Source: Lunularia cruciata | Taxonomy: Eukaryota > Streptophyta > Marchantiopsida > Lunulariales > Lunulariaceae | Direction: 5' to 3' | DNA length: 64,000 nt | Assembly (NCBI GenBank): GCA_948567375.1 | Contig: OX419761.1 | Span: 7,628,501 to 7,692,500 of the forward strand | Part shown: in pieces, positions 1 to 13,280 of the stretch | How positions within the stretch are numbered: the stretch's first letter is position 1 | Layout of the letters: the number at the start of each line of letters is the position of its first letter | Program-made: the position numbers and the translations under genes | The notes under the pieces: model-generated | Databases searched by the model: none | What the model was told of the DNA's origin: nothing | The model's input: the letters and a program-made list of their open reading frames with translations, nothing else

Positions 1-3000
1 AGAATTTTAGGTAATCCACTTAGGCTCCTGATGCCTGCGGGATGAAGTTGAGAACGTACTTAAGGCTTAGGCTCAAAGGGACTTGTATTCATTTTCAATA
101 CTTCTTCTTCAATAAAGAGTATTGTGAGTTCTTGATAGGCTTAGTCTTTCCATGCTATGTGTTGCTAAATGTTGGTGTCAAGTAGAGATGAGGAATTTCA
201 CAATAAGGTCATAAGTGCTTGAGTACATGGTGGTGTACTTGATCAAGATGTATGACTCTTGAGGAACCTAGAGGAATGAACCAGTGAGTTGAGGAGTTGA
301 TTGGGATACTTGGAGCATGGGAACTTGAAAAGCCAAGGCATTTGGTTGAAATGAAGCTGCCTTTGTAGTTATGCCTTCTAGAAAGGGTAGTAAGTATCTA
401 CAAGGGGGACGTCTTTGGGATGCAGAGGCACTTAGAGTGAAGTGAGCCATCACCTTCAAGAGTAACTTGGAAACTATTTGTAGTGAAGGTGACTTTTGAG
501 GTTTCCATCTTTTTGTGGTGTATCATAGGGTGACACTACAATAGTTCTTGTTATGAATGAAAATCTGCTATCTAGGAACAATATCAATCATATGAGAAAA
601 GCAAGAATCATACACATATATTTTATGTGGTTTGGCCAAGAATCTGCCTATATCGAGAGTAGCACTAATGTTTAATTAGGGTACATTAGTCAAAGACTTT
701 TAATGTGCTCCTGCAATGGGACATTTGCAAGACCCCAGCCCTAGACCACACTTGCCATGGATTTTAGAGAGCATAAACTGAAAACCCCAATCAGACTCCA
801 AACTCAACAGTTCTTTGCGCAAGAGGTTAAATATAAAATAATAAACAAATTGTGATATAGTGACACTTCCTTGCACATTTTTTACCCATATCCTCAAGGG
901 AGCAACATGTTCTTACCATTTTACTATTAGTATGTTGAAAATGTGCTATCATAGTTACTTCATGCCAAAGGGTACCAATATAAAGGTTGCACAGTTCCCA
1001 AATAGCATGACTCTGAAGGAGTCTTTGTATCTATTGATTGACTTGCTTTTTGTCTCTTTGGTATTTTCAATGCTCTAGATTACCCAAAAAACTTCCATAC
1101 ATTGCCTAGCTATTGACTTGAGTTTTGTTTCCATGGTACTTTCAATGCTCTTGCTTAACTAGAACCCTTCCATACATTGCCTTGCTTCTTTGCAACCTAA
1201 GGATCAAACACCACAAACAAGTTCCAATGTCCTCTTGCACTCAAGTGCATGCATTTCTACTTTGAGGTTCTTCACCAATACTCAAATAAATCATGTAATA
1301 AATATTCAATGTGTAGACAAAAAACAACATAGAGTTTAGAAGGTCACTTTGCTAATTTCCATGATTACCTAAAAGTGACCCTAAAACACATTAAGCCAAA
1401 GCCCTACATACATTTGCTAACTTCTCATCATAGAGATTGAATGACTGATTAGAATATTAGAAATCTTCTATGTACATTTTCATTGTCTATTTCTAATTGT
1501 GTTAACTATCTTATCTTATCTTATCTAATGTGGATAGATTAGGCTTCTTTCATGTGTTAGAAAACTTATAAGGTCTTCCCTTGTAACATTATGAGCCTTT
1601 GGGCTTATGACCCTGAACTTTTCTTTGCTGGATGTCTTTCTAAGTAAGAATTCCTTCCTCTCCAAAGGCTTTCCTAGCCAAAGGTATTTAAAATTACAAA
1701 GATCTTTCTCCACAAAGTCTCTACAACAACCCTTGAGAATTTTGAAATTTTAAAAGCTTGCAACTTTTGCTACATACCTTCAAATGATTTTGGTGTAGAT
1801 GTAAATTCTTTGAGAAATAGTTTTTAATAAGATAAAGATAGCTCCATGTGGACATGTAACCATGAAGATATAAACCCCAAAATGCATGTAGCAAAATTCC
1901 TTGAAGAAGAGACTCCTTGGAGTAGTGTCTTTGGGGAGAAAATTTCTTTGATGATTGTTCAATCACTATACGTGCATGAGAACTCTTTACTTGGTACCAA
2001 CTGTCCTTGGTGATAGTTTTTATCTAGGTCTATGGGACCAAAGTAGTTAGAGCTTAAGGTTTTTGGGACAGTCCCTTTCCTACCTTGGTATACATCAGGA
2101 TGAAGCTGAACAATACATAATCAAGAAGTGTCTCATCTAAACATAAGAATATATTTCTTTATCCCTACCAAAAAGTAGAAAATGGAATAAATTTATGCCT
2201 TTGAGTAAGATTGAGTACCACAAGAATAACTACTAACATACAACACATCATAGATTCTCATGTTAGTACAAAAATATCATTAGTAATTTAGGCCTGATAA
2301 TTATGAAAAAATCTTGGTTATGACAACTGGATCTACATATATAGTAATAAATGATGAATCAATAAAAAAAAGATTTATACAACGATTAAATAAGATTAAT
2401 GATTGCAACTTTAAAATTTTAATTTAAAATTTTTTTTATTGACAGTGTTAACTTTAATCAATACTATGTTGGTTTATAATAAATTCAGACCTATATTCTA
2501 TATTTCAAACATGAACTTTGTACAAATATAATTACCTTATAATTTCACAAGTATACCATATGTAATATTTTGACAAGTTCAGCACCGTGACGAGTTCAAT
2601 TGACCCGCCGAGCGTCCGTTGGGGGGCCCACATGTAGTCGGTTGAGATGCACATGATCCAGTAAGTAAAGTGGCAAACATTACTCAGTTTTTCATCCTAC
2701 TATATGCATCCATGGCCAGACAATGACAATCAAGCTAAGGATGTTGTCAACTCACAACTTGACAGTGGTGTGTATAGGTAGCAGTTCTTATTGTAGACGA
2801 AAATCATGTACTTGAGCTGAATACATCACATTGATCTCTTCTTCATATGAGAAGCTTAGAAAAGACTGCCGTGACACTTGTCAAAAAGTGCATTCTAAGT
2901 TGTAAAAGTTGTAGTTCTACCCACGATGGTTGAAGTTCCAAACTTAAAACTGAGCACTCTCTATTCGTAAAGCAAGTAATTTTGCTTGTTGCAATCTAGT

Positions 3001-4167
3001 TGCAAAAGCTATGAAGCGATGAGCAACAAGAAAGTGACACATAATAATGACACGTGATAGACATGACATTGTCAAACAGGGTCACATCCTTTTATTATCC
3101 TCGGTTTTGAGCAAGAAAGCGTAGCTTAGTTTTGCGCTGCATATCGAAAGGAGTTTCTTAAGAGCTTATACAGTTCATCCTGTTATTAACATTGTTGTCA
3201 GCAGTTGGCCTCGTCTTGGGTCTTCTTTGACTCTCTTTACTGATGTACTCATGGACCTCCAACACATCTGGAAACAGTGAAGAGCAGCACCTGTTTGGAT
3301 GGAATGAACGCGGTAAAACTCGACAAGAAACACATTATCCCAAAAAAGACAACTTCTGTAGTTCACGACCTCTGGTGAGCGTGAACTGGGTCTCTACAGA
3401 AATGTTCATCGCAGCATTTCACAACACCTAAACTTGGAGGTGCGTTTATCTGACGGTGAAAGCTGAAAATGGTGCTAAATTTGGAGTTGGTTCTCCTTGC
3501 AGTGAAAGCTGAGAACCTACGGGACGTGAACTGATGACAATATTAGAAGTTCGAACGCTCAGAATGAGTTGGCAACAGTACGCAAGCTTCGGATGTTCTT
3601 CTTGAGCTGACGATGTCCTATCTCGGCATGGTAGCAAATAGTACGGCCAAATGAATCATATTATGAAGCTTAAAGTGAAAAATGTCGTCCATTTTCCGAG
3701 TCTGCAAGCTCAGATCCCAGCCTTCGAGGCTGAGACTGATAGATTTAGATTTATCTCTCATGTTATACAAATTGTTGTCTTCGATTATCTTCACAGAATC
3801 TGTTTCTAACTGCTCGTTTGGCACAAACTCACACACGGAATCTACTATCTATGGTTAGAGCGCTGACGAGAATACTTTCATGGCTTTTGATTCAAGCTGC
3901 TAACTGGCCATGTCAGGTTACAGCGTTTGATTCACACAGAATTCCTCTCTAACTTTCGTATTAACCCTCATGAGTAGATTCTGCTATCACTTCTCGATAT
4001 GGATATACTTCTCATGATCATGCGTTCTTGATACACATGAAATTTAATCAACTTTTTTGGAGACAAGTATAATGTAGCATCGGGCCGGTGGCTAGGTGTG
4101 GCGGGATGGAAGATCCTAAACTGACCTATGTGGTGATGCCTTTTGCAGCACACTGGATCAGCTCGTC
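1..4167. other. AT-rich region without a recognisable gene
   Basis: No open frame here looks like a protein I recognise; the open frames are short, lack family motifs and overlap one another. The base composition is AT-rich apart from a short GC-rich patch near 2,580-2,650. A TTATC-type microsatellite lies near 1,508-1,527. The last kilobase may include the upstream region of the peroxidase pseudogene that follows, but no clear TATA box was singled out. Confidence 0.5.
1037..1186. repeat. Imperfect tandem duplication, two units of about 75 bp
   Basis: Two adjacent units (about 1,037-1,111 and 1,112-1,186) both start with ATTGACTTG and both contain TTTTCAATGCTC or TTTCAATGCTC followed by CTTCCATACATTGCCT. 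They differ at many positions, so the duplication is old. No coding role is visible. Confidence 0.7.
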
Positions 4168-5756
4168 ATGGTGTCTAGATCTAGACTGCTAGCCGTTATC
4201 CTGATTTTCGCTCTGATTGTAGCAACTGAGAATGCCAATGACTGGATTTTTTTATGCTGGGAAGTGTCCGTGTCCAACTAAGATCAATGAAATCGTCCAA
4301 TTTTGACACCATCTCTTCTCCGACTGCATTTCCATGACTGTTTTGTTCGGGTAAGGACCAATCACTATACTCGTTTCTTCATTGTTCTTTTGAAACCTCT
4401 GGAAGCCTTCTTCTTGAATTTCGTAACCTCTGACACTCTGCAGGTAGAGAGCTTGCAGATGAAGATTTCATAAGAAAAGATGACGATGATATCTAAAATT
4501 CGATTAATCTTTTCGAAGGGTTGCGATGCATCTGTTCTGTTGGACTCTATCCGCGGTGTACCTGGAGAGAAGGAAGGTCACGGAAACAAAGGATCCCTCC
4601 GAAGTTTCGAGGTCACCAACGACGTGAAGACCAAGATCGAAGCTCTCTGTCCAGGTGTTGTGTCATGCTCTGATATACTTGCTCTTGCTGCGCGGGATGC
4701 TATTCTTGCGTTGAGCTAACTGCAAATTTTGGGGCTCTAAATTGACCACCAATTGCGGTGCGTCTAGTATGAGCTAATCCGTCAAAATATAATCTACATC
4801 GCTCTCATCTCTTATCGTACATCAATACTTAGCATCAGAGTGATAGCACATCAGTTGATAAATCTTCAACTTCAACTTCAGACTAATGGAGATAATCGCA
4901 ATGATGAACTCTATATACCAGATGGGAGGAGCAAACTGGACTGTTCCTCTAGGCCGACGAGACGGTGTTCAGACTTTGGCATCGGAAGCTAACACCGACC
5001 TTCTACCACCATTTGCTGGCTTCAACACCCTGGTCAGAATGGTCGCTGCAAAAGGTCTTAGCTCAAAGGACAAGGCGGTTCTTTCAGGTTAGTCGATTGA
5101 CTGGGATTGATGCGTGCGCATGTTTCTTATAATTTACATGTGTTGAATTTATCATATTAATGCTCTTTTACATCCTGCTGAAGCAACCTAGAAGGAATCC
5201 CTACAATTTTCTCTGGATCTTAAAATGTAAGTTGATTTTCAAGTCAGTAACCTGCACAGGAATTTGCAGTTACAATCCAGCTCATGCTTGAGAAGCCATT
5301 AGATTCGACTTGCTTTCATTTTATTGACTAACTGTGGTTATCGTTTCCAGGTTCGCACACTGTTGTTATGGCCCAGTGCGGTGTCCTGCAATCTCGTCTG
5401 TGCAATTTCTCTTCTGTTGTAACCACAGATCCATCACTTGAGCCCACATTCGCTAATTCGCTGAAGAGGCAATGTAAGAAAGGAGGCTTGAAACCAAAAT
5501 TAAGATGGACCAGAGCAAGTCAGTAGATAGCTAGGACTACAACTTCTTCTCCTACGTGCTTCGGGGCAAGGTTCTCTTCCAGTCCGACGACAGCGTGAAG
5601 AGGCGTTCTACTAGTCCCAAGATCGTGCAGTCCATGAACAAAGCAGGTTCTCCATTCAATCGGGAATTTGGGATTTCTATGGTCAGGATGGGACAAATTA
5701 ACGTCCTAACTGGCACCCAGGGCCAGATTAGGAAGAAATGCAACCTCGTCAACTAA
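4168..5756 (+). pseudogene. Class III peroxidase pseudogene (copy 1 of a tandem array)
   Basis: Recognisable peroxidase exons lie at about 4,168-4,350, 4,519-4,710, 4,922-5,087 and 5,351-5,756, in the same layout as the intact gene at 9,698. A signal-peptide-like start (MVSRSRLLAVILIFALIV) is followed by FYAGKCPCPTK in another frame. The stretch between it and the distal helix is missing. The distal-histidine motif [10 protein letters not shown] (4,321-4,350), GCDASVLLD, the proximal GSHTV and LTGTQGQIRKKC can all be read. Disabling lesions are the exon 1 frame loss and deletion, an exon 2 donor reading TTGAGC instead of GT, a frameshift after LKRQCKKGG in exon 4, and a TAG where the tryptophan of DTWDSNYY is expected. 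An active enzyme would be a secreted haem oxidoreductase acting in the wall; this copy cannot encode one. Confidence 0.9.
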
Positions 5757-6332
5757 GCACTACATGAGTGAACTAAGCGTTTGCAGCTATTTGTAGTTTT
5801 GAACATCATGTCATGTAGAAGCCACTTATTCATTTGATTGCGGCGCTTCATATTTACAGTTGGTCCCAGCTCATTGGTGCGCAAATAAAATTTGGACGCA
5901 CCAAATAAAATTTGAAGTTCGCTTAGATGGTAGAGTATTAAATGATACTCTAAATTGATTATAAATAGCATCTTTGATAATCAATGGTTACATCGATTAA
6001 TATTGTACCATTAATCATAATTTTAGATATCCTCATCGGATTATCAGTAATAATTTTATTGTGATTTTGGTTATGCGCAAATTTTATTTCAAAATGTTTT
6101 AGTTCTCCATGAACCTAATTAATCAACCTTAGCATGTATGAAAAAGTGATAGTATTCACACTTTACTATTCTATTATACACAAAGAACAGATTAGATTTA
6201 GAATGAAAAATATAATCTAATTTCATTAGCTTTTAGTGAATCTATGAAATCAACCTTCGTCTCTTATAGTAGAGCATTAGGACTATTCAAACTCTATTGT
6301 CCTTGTATACACTAAGAAATGTTGAATCTACC

Positions 6333-7470
6333 TCAGAATAGTATAGTCTTCTCTTTGGCACAAACAATGTTACATATAACATCAATGTAAATATAATTAA
6401 TCATTAAGATATTATCATAAATGTTTTTTTGAACTAGAAAGATATTTTTACTTTTTGGTTCTATGATCTTAATAATTTTTTGGTATATATTGAAAGATAT
6501 TACAGTAATCTCCAAAAATATACATAGAAAAGTATATGTATGTAAATTTAGCACCATTTCCCAATGTGTTCCAATCTGATCTTGCTGGTTGAAATATGGG
6601 TTTCTACTCAACCCATTTCAATCATAGTTCACCATTCCAAGTTTGTGAATAGTTGTGATATCGTATCAAAACTCTTTGGGCAAATTTCTTTGAACATTTT
6701 TCTTACTCCATTAACCCCTTTAATGATCAATGATAAATGATGAGAGTGAATGGATTACCAAATAGGTAACATCATTGTAAATCTATTATTGTCCATATTG
6801 TTGCCAAACACTCTCTCATATAAACTATATTTCACTTCCATCATATTTCACTTCCATTGAATTGTTGAATGATTAACATAGTACATTATAAACTCCTCCT
6901 CATCATCATGTTAGGTGAACGTTACTCCAAATCCTAATGTACTCTGATTAGTGCGAACTTTGAATAGTCATCTTTTGATCAATTTTTTAGGAATAAAGGT
7001 AAATGTAAACAGCTCCTTGTACTAAAAACTCTCTCCTATTCATCAACAACATTCACATTCACCTGTAAACTTGGTCAACTTTGTCAAAGCCTTGATAATG
7101 AAACTAAATCCTCCAATATAAAGATGATAAAAGTTCAGTAACCTAAGGAATACTCACACTCTACTCAAATTATTAGGCAAAACAATATATACAATAGTTT
7201 CCACCTTGGTCTATTCAACACCAAGTCCAATATGGTAGAGAGTGTGACCTAAATACCCATATATTCAACCTATTTGTGAACAAATTTACACTTTTCAAGA
7301 AAAAATTTAAATCTATGAAATCTCAATCTCTCAAACACTTTTAACAAATAACTCTCATGCTCTTCCATTATAATATTATAGATGAAAATGTACTCAATAT
7401 AACATCCAACAACATCTAATCCTACTAGATCTTGTCCATGCTCCTTTGGAATTTAATAGTAGTTTTTTTA
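6333..7470 (-). mobile_element. Decayed Ty3/gypsy RT-RNase H relic (Gypsy-M family)
   Basis: Read on the minus strand this matches, piece by piece, the pol region at 50,766-52,480 of the larger plus-strand element. Around 7,380-7,470 are EFQRSMDK and VGLDVVGCYIEYIFIYN, the RT active-site region with YIDD decayed to YIEY. Then come VFERLRFHRFK, LGFGVTFT, VKYSLYERECLATIW and FGNPFTLII of RNase H, and SRNPYFNQQDQIGTHWEM after RNase H. Many stops and frameshifts show it is old. It keeps the un-interrupted form of the site where a solo LTR sits at 51,665 in the other copy. No LTRs were found around it. Confidence 0.8.
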
Positions 7471-9117
7471 GTTTAAATAATAAAAACCTCAATTAATATG
7501 GTATATTTGCATTGAAAATTAATAATATTATATATTATATTAAATTATACTCCAATGGAGAATATCCAGCTCATTGATCCAAAATACTAAAATTATTTAC
7601 ATGCTTAATATCCTCAAAGCTCTTTTGGTATAATATATCGATCAACCATCATTTATTAATCGATAGAATGGTCATCTTTACACATCCACTTATCTCCGTT
7701 GTTACAGTACATATACTTCTAAGTGAACCTCGCTATAAAATTTGCATCCAATTTTGCCTTGAAATGTGTATATATTTCCCTAAAATATAAATATGTTTTC
7801 CTAGATTTTCATCCTCCGAACTTGAAAGTCCGTACGTTTATCCATTGTGTATGTGTATTTATATGATTACGTCTATGAGCGGTGAATTAGTGATCATAAC
7901 CCTGCGCGCTACGATCGGTCCCTCTCGCTTCTGTTGCTTGCATGTCGAATGCAGGATCTACAGAAAGATGTCAACTTACATCAAAATTCTTCAAGTTTCG
8001 AGGGAAGCCAGCTCTTTCCCGATGCCCACATAAGTAGCCAATGTTCACAAGCACGATAATGAAGTTAATAATCTTATTTTTACCAGTGGAACGTCCCATA
8101 CGTCAGAGCTAATTTATATGTGATAAAGTAGTCCCATCTCTTATATTCGTTTCTCGAAAATGACCAGTGACGCAACCAAACCAATCAGCAAATCATGGGA
8201 TACCCGTGCCCATACTTGAGATCTTGAAGAATCGCACTCACGGGGAATAGTTAGCTGACAAGCACATTTGGACGCACATTCAAGGTGATATGACTTGCGG
8301 ATGCGATGTGAACGTAGGCCTGTAACAACGATACCGATCGCAAATGCAAGCTTCCCATGCGGCCCTTCTATCACCTTTCCAGTGTCAGGAAATATATCTA
8401 CTAGTGCCAACAGCTCACTAGCTGCACATAAAATCAATTGATAAAGACCGGGAACGGAACACCCTACAGGCAGAGGTATCCGTTTCTTTTGTCCTCTAAG
8501 AAAATAAGCAGTCGAGTTGTGAAATAAATTTAAATGACAGTGCACATTCATTCAGGAACATAAATGTGCATATTCGCTGGAGTGTTAAGGCATAGTCAAT
8601 TTTCTCTGGAACTCATATTGCCATTCGACAGGATGACATAGCCTTTGATTAAAACATGCGGCATCTGCGTATATATATGCTAGATTCCTTGACGATAAAG
8701 AATATGAAAAAGCTACAGATAATTCTTAAAATACTATCCAAAGTGGAATTTATACCATCTTAGTTGCAAAGACACGATGAAAAACCTGCGCACAGTGACG
8801 GGTGCGCTAAATACGGCGACGTGGCGTCTACTATGGAGGTACCGTTCCAATATAACATATTAAATTTACCCTTGATGGTTGGTGTTTGGAAGCCAGAGTC
8901 GAGTTGGAACGGAATCTAAGCTAGATATACCCTAAAGTTTGATCGACACTTTCATCTAGAGAGAGCAGTTTCGAAGGAGGGACATCAACTTAAAGGTCAC
9001 CTGATCATGGTTAGTAGCAGTGAACACGCGCAGACGTCACATGGAGAAGCACCGGCGATGCCACGGGAATTCAAGTAAATTGCTTCTAGGAGCTCCGAAA
9101 TATGTGGGGTTTGACCG
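7471..9117. other. Intergenic region with one doubtful ORF
   Basis: AT-rich at the left. The only sizeable frame is 136 codons on the minus strand (8,141-8,551), starting MNVHCHLNLFHNSTAYF. It has several cysteines and a mildly hydrophobic middle, but I recognise no domain and see no repeats or neighbours that support it. It may be a chance ORF. The right part (8,800-9,117) is the likely upstream regulatory region of the intact peroxidase gene. Confidence 0.35.
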
Positions 9118-9125
9118 TATATAAG
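9118..9125 (+). promoter_or_regulatory. Candidate TATA box of the intact peroxidase gene
   Basis: TATATAAG is a strong plant TATA match and would place transcription start near 9,150. The ATG is about 550 bases further on. A GT donor at 9,174 (CGGGTGAGCT) and an acceptor TTTGACAG ending at 9,657 could remove a 5'-UTR intron, leaving a short leader. The intron is inferred from splice-site context only. Confidence 0.45.
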
Positions 9126-9697
9126 CTCCTCTAAGCTGGAAACCTATCATTCACAGCATCTCTCTGATCTCGGGTGAGCTCGAGTTCATTATTTGGAGCC
9201 TTTCGTCTTCTTCTGTTTTTAATCATTATAAGGTCTTGCTTTATTCTGTTCAGCAGAGTTTCAACTTACTTGGTTTTCTTGCACTTTGATTCTGAACAAT
9301 TTGAAAAATTTGAGAGCAATTAACGTATAAATCAGTTGCGCATACCTGAAGCAGAGATCACATCCACATCCATAGTTGTCTAATCCGTGCATCACTGATT
9401 TAGTATATATTTTTCTTCATTTAGTTTAGGAAGAGACTGCATGACATTGATGTTGATCTCTAGTTTTACCAAATGACCCTCCCGTATACCAATATTATAT
9501 TCCCTGGAATCAGAGCATTCCGACTCGTCGTTGATCTGCCCATCAAGTAAAGCTTCATAGCTAGTGATTTGGTATACGTAACCATGACCACCACAGAAGG
9601 CTGAGTATCTGCTGCACTTATGAACTTTGCTTCTCAACTCGATTTCATCTTTGACAGGATTAATCGTCAAGAGTACCGTATATCGACAGCAGTCAAC

Positions 9698-11434
9698 ATG
9701 GTGACGATGAGCTCAAAGTGGGTCCTCAGCATGTTCTTAGTTTTGGGCGTGGTGGCCATGGTTGATGCTCAGCTGTCAGAAGCCTTCTATGCATCTAGAT
9801 GCTCACAAGCTCCTGCCAAGGTAGCCGAAGTCGTCAAATCCTGGATAGTGAGGGACAGGACTCTCGCACCTGCTCTACTACGCCTGCACTTCCACGACTG
9901 CTTTGTTCGGGTAATCAACTCTCATCCTTTTTAAAGGTTTTCGAAATTTTGATTACTGGTACAGGAGGTAAACGTTCATTGCATTCATCATGATTCCCGT
10001 TTAGAAACAGCAGCTAAATATTTAGGAATCTTTTCTTCGTGTAAATAGATGCTTCAGTCAGAGTAGCACATCCAGACGCAAACGATAAATGACTCGATGG
10101 AGCTGGCTTACTAACTCTAGGAATATCACATCTGAATAATATGATGGATATGGATGTTTGTCTGCAAAATCTCCGCTTTTGGTTTCAATTCTTTTGGCTT
10201 TATCCTCACATAGTTCGAATTTACTTTCTTATTGCAGGGATGTGAAGGATCTGTGCTTCTGGATGGTACCAGCAGCGAGAAGCAAGCAGCTGGGAATAGA
10301 AACTCCCTCCGTGGGTTCAATGTCATTGACGATGTCAAAACCAAAGTAGAGGCTCTGTGTCCTGGAATTGTGTCTTGCTCTGACATCCTCGCCCTTGCTG
10401 CTCGGGACGCCATTTTAGCAGTAAGAACTCACAAATTTTAAGCTCAATTTCATGTTCATTAAAACAACCTTGTGCTTGGTTATATCTTTCAACTCTATCT
10501 CCAGTACGCATGAAGATTCCGCCTGTATTAAGAATCCTTCATAATGCTGAATTTCCTGCTTCAAATTGTGTGCGCTCCATTAGATGGGAGGAACAAATTG
10601 GACTGTCCCACTAGGCCGACGTGATGGAGTTCAATCTCTAGCTTCAGAAGCTAACGCAGATTTACCGAACCCAACTGCCTCTTTCACCAGTCTAGTCAGC
10701 AGCTTCTCCAAGAAAGGGCTCACCTCACGAGAGATGGTTGTCCTCTCAGGTAATTAATCTAAATTCGGGCTGTCACTGAGGATTCTAGATGCCAAATTAC
10801 TGGAACAATGACATGATATCCGTACAACAATATCTACGCCGCAACTGGCTAGTCAGCTATAATGAGATTCCTAATCTCCACGACACCGTAAACAATTTGT
10901 TCCATGAGAGCAAAGGCGAGGAACGGTGCATGTCAATAAGCCATTCTAGAAAGCCTAGGAATTTCACTAGCTATTTACAGGTAATGATCTTCATGATCTG
11001 AAAGCAGTTCATTCCTATTATATGCAGGATCGCATACTGTCGGTGTTGCTCAGTGCGCGATCGTCGCACCTCGGCTGTACAACTTCTCCCGCACGGCTGC
11101 AACGGATCCAGCTCTGGATCCTACTTTTGCAGCGAGCCTCAAGAGGCAATGTAAGTTCGGTGACAGAACCACCAAGATCAAGATGGACCAAACCAAATCA
11201 CTTGACACCTGGGATTCCAACTACTACTCCAATGTCATCAGAGGGAAAGCACTTTTCACATCTGATGATCAGCTAAAAAGAAACTCTGGGGGTGCGACAA
11301 TCGTCCAGCAAATGAACAGATTACCTTCTCCTTTCAACAAAGAATTCGGAGCTGCTATGGTTAAGATGGGAAGGATTGGCGTGCTCACAGGCACCAGTGG
11401 TCAAATACGTAGGAAGTGTAACATCAAGAATTAG
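9698..11434 (+). CDS. Class III (secretory) plant peroxidase, apparently intact
   Basis: Four exons, 9,698-9,910, 10,238-10,420, 10,584-10,749 and 11,028-11,434, have GT..AG introns and compatible phases and give about 322 residues, the usual class III length. Residues 1-24 form a signal peptide and the mature protein probably starts [11 protein letters not shown]. Visible family marks are distal Arg62 and His66 in [12 protein letters not shown], Cys35, Cys68 and Cys73, [24 protein letters not shown], the proximal histidine in [12 protein letters not shown], and a basic C-terminus after [12 protein letters not shown]. The enzyme family uses H2O2 to oxidise phenolics in the apoplast or wall. 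The distal calcium-site residue that is normally Asp (GCD) is Glu (GCEGSVLLD). A start nine bases downstream (ATG at 9,707), or at 9,619 in the same frame, is possible; the one chosen gives a clean signal peptide. Other array members are broken. Confidence 0.93.
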
Positions 11435-12380
11435 AATGTCGGAATCTCTAATTCGGGTAGAAATTGATAGTTAGAAACTGATACGGGTACTTATGTTTTA
11501 AATGTAGCCTAAACAAACTACACTTTTCTTCAGAGTGCTAATTAAGGAATCAGTTTTTGCATTGCCAAGTTAGACAGATGTGTGTAGATCTATCATAACC
11601 TCACCATTGCAAGTTAACTCCATTACAAGTTAACTCCATTTTGATGAGTAGTTGGCATTACCAATTACCGATAGTTACTAGCAGTTAGAATAGTGATTAG
11701 CATTCATGTCAGGTGAACTTCACTGATGATATTTGAGATATTATGAAGTTTTAGTTGGATTAAAGCTGAATAAACTGGAATAAATTTTGTTATTTTACTA
11801 CAAATTTGTCCATAGGCAGAGATTATTCAAGTGTGTTTGTTTATGAGAATCTTGATTAGGCTAGCTAAATGTAAAATGATAGAATATGGTATCAATAATT
11901 TTACTTTTATTTCACATAATAAATTATATTATAAATTAATTATTTTATGTTTAATATTAATTTATAAATTTGTAATTATAATATTATAAATTTATTATAG
12001 TTTTTATAATACACTAAAATTTATCACCATCTAAAAAGTACACAAATCAAAGAAATGATTGATCAAATCAAATAGCACCAAATTTATTACACATCTTAGA
12101 AAAGGATAATTTACCATTGAATAATAATATGAAATCGAATCAAATTGCATCAAGTATAGCATACAGCTCAGAATATGATAGTTGAATCAGAAATATACGG
12201 GCTTAGGTTGTTAAGTAGTTAGATCCTCGGTTTCAAAGTATATAGATTGAGTTAATAGTGGTACATATAATACATTACCCAAGACTACGTTTTCCATTAT
12301 GTTTGGCTCTTGCAATTGCAATTGAGTTGGTAATTCTCATCACGATTGACTGACTTACTTAGCGTGGCTGTGAACGGCAG
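11435..12380. other. AT-rich spacer between peroxidase copies
   Basis: No coding sequence is recognised. It starts with the 3' UTR of the intact peroxidase; AATAAA-like hexamers occur near 11,768 and 11,779. A 16-base direct tandem repeat (CAAGTTAACTCCATTA type, two copies) lies at about 11,610-11,640. No trace of exons 1-3 of the next peroxidase copy is visible before its last exon at 12,381. Confidence 0.5.
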
Positions 12381-12787
12381 GTGCCCATACGGTTAGCCTA
12401 GCTCATTGCTCAAACTTTCAAGGTCGTCTTTACAATTTCAGTTCATCAGCTCAAACAAATCCCACAATCGACCCCACATTTGCTGCTGCTCTGAAAAGAA
12501 GTGTACATTCGAGAATTCTGTTAAAAAGTTGAAGATGGATCAGTCTAAGCAGGTTGATTCCGGGAAATACAATTATTACTCCAACATTCTTCGACGAAAG
12601 GTGTTATTCCAATGAGATAACGCGTTGAAGAGGAACTCCGGAGGGTCTCAAGCTAGTAAACGCTCAGAACAGGGCTGGCGGTCCTTTCACCAAGGAATTC
12701 GGCATATCCATGAGAAGTATGGGAAAAGTAGGAGTGATTACTGGAACCAGTGACCAAATCACAAGGAAGTGTAGCGCTATCAGATAG
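12381..12787 (+). pseudogene. Class III peroxidase last-exon relic (copy 3)
   Basis: After an intact GGCAG acceptor the exon reads GAHTVSLAHCSNFQGRLYNF, the proximal-histidine region, then NPTIDPTFAAALKR. The frame is lost at KRSVHS. KMDQSKQVDSGKYNYYSN and RRKVLFQ follow and end in TGA. A further frameshift separates DNALKRNSGGS from FTKEFGISMRSMGKVG and the C-terminal ITGTSDQITRKC. Exons 1-3 were not found, so this is a truncated duplicate. The serine and asparagine of GAHTVSLAHCSNF differ from the intact neighbour (GVAQC), so it derives from a distinct paralogue rather than a recent copy. Confidence 0.85.
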
Positions 12788-13280
12788 GTGTTTCAGAACC
12801 ACGCTCTGTATTCTGAACAAAATGAACTTTTTGGGTGACTATCAGGCTGAACTTTAGGAGAGTTTTGTACTTCTTGCATAATGGAACCTAGGTCTAAACT
12901 TCCCCACCAGGGCTGTCATCATCGTATCTCCTATTGAATCACACTGGCCGTCAAAAGTTGTGGAGTTGCCAGCGACCATAACTAAGACGGGGCCGATCTC
13001 GATCACGGAGTCATGGCAGAAGATATTTTACCTCATTGCTAACAAGTGAACATCAAGGATCGACCTTGAAAGCCCTTTCTTTACTAGCCTCTAGTAGAAG
13101 AATGAAATATCAAACATGACGATTCGATAATGAATCTCCGAAATTTACCAGTTCAGCAGCTAGCTGTGCCCAGAACAAGTTGGAACATCCAGGAGATATA
13201 ATTCAGATCTAGCATCATCGAGCAATAAATTATGTTCTCAGTGAAAATCACTAAACTTCCTTCCTTCATAGCGAGCACTG

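Noticed and set aside
5880-5915. Two AAATAAAATTTG blocks as paired regulatory elements
   Set aside because: Probably a small duplication carrying poly(A)-like hexamers downstream of a pseudogene; no further evidence of function.
8141-8551. 136-codon minus-strand frame as a host gene
   Set aside because: No recognisable domain, no splice-site support and no second copy. Kept only as a remark under the intergenic feature.
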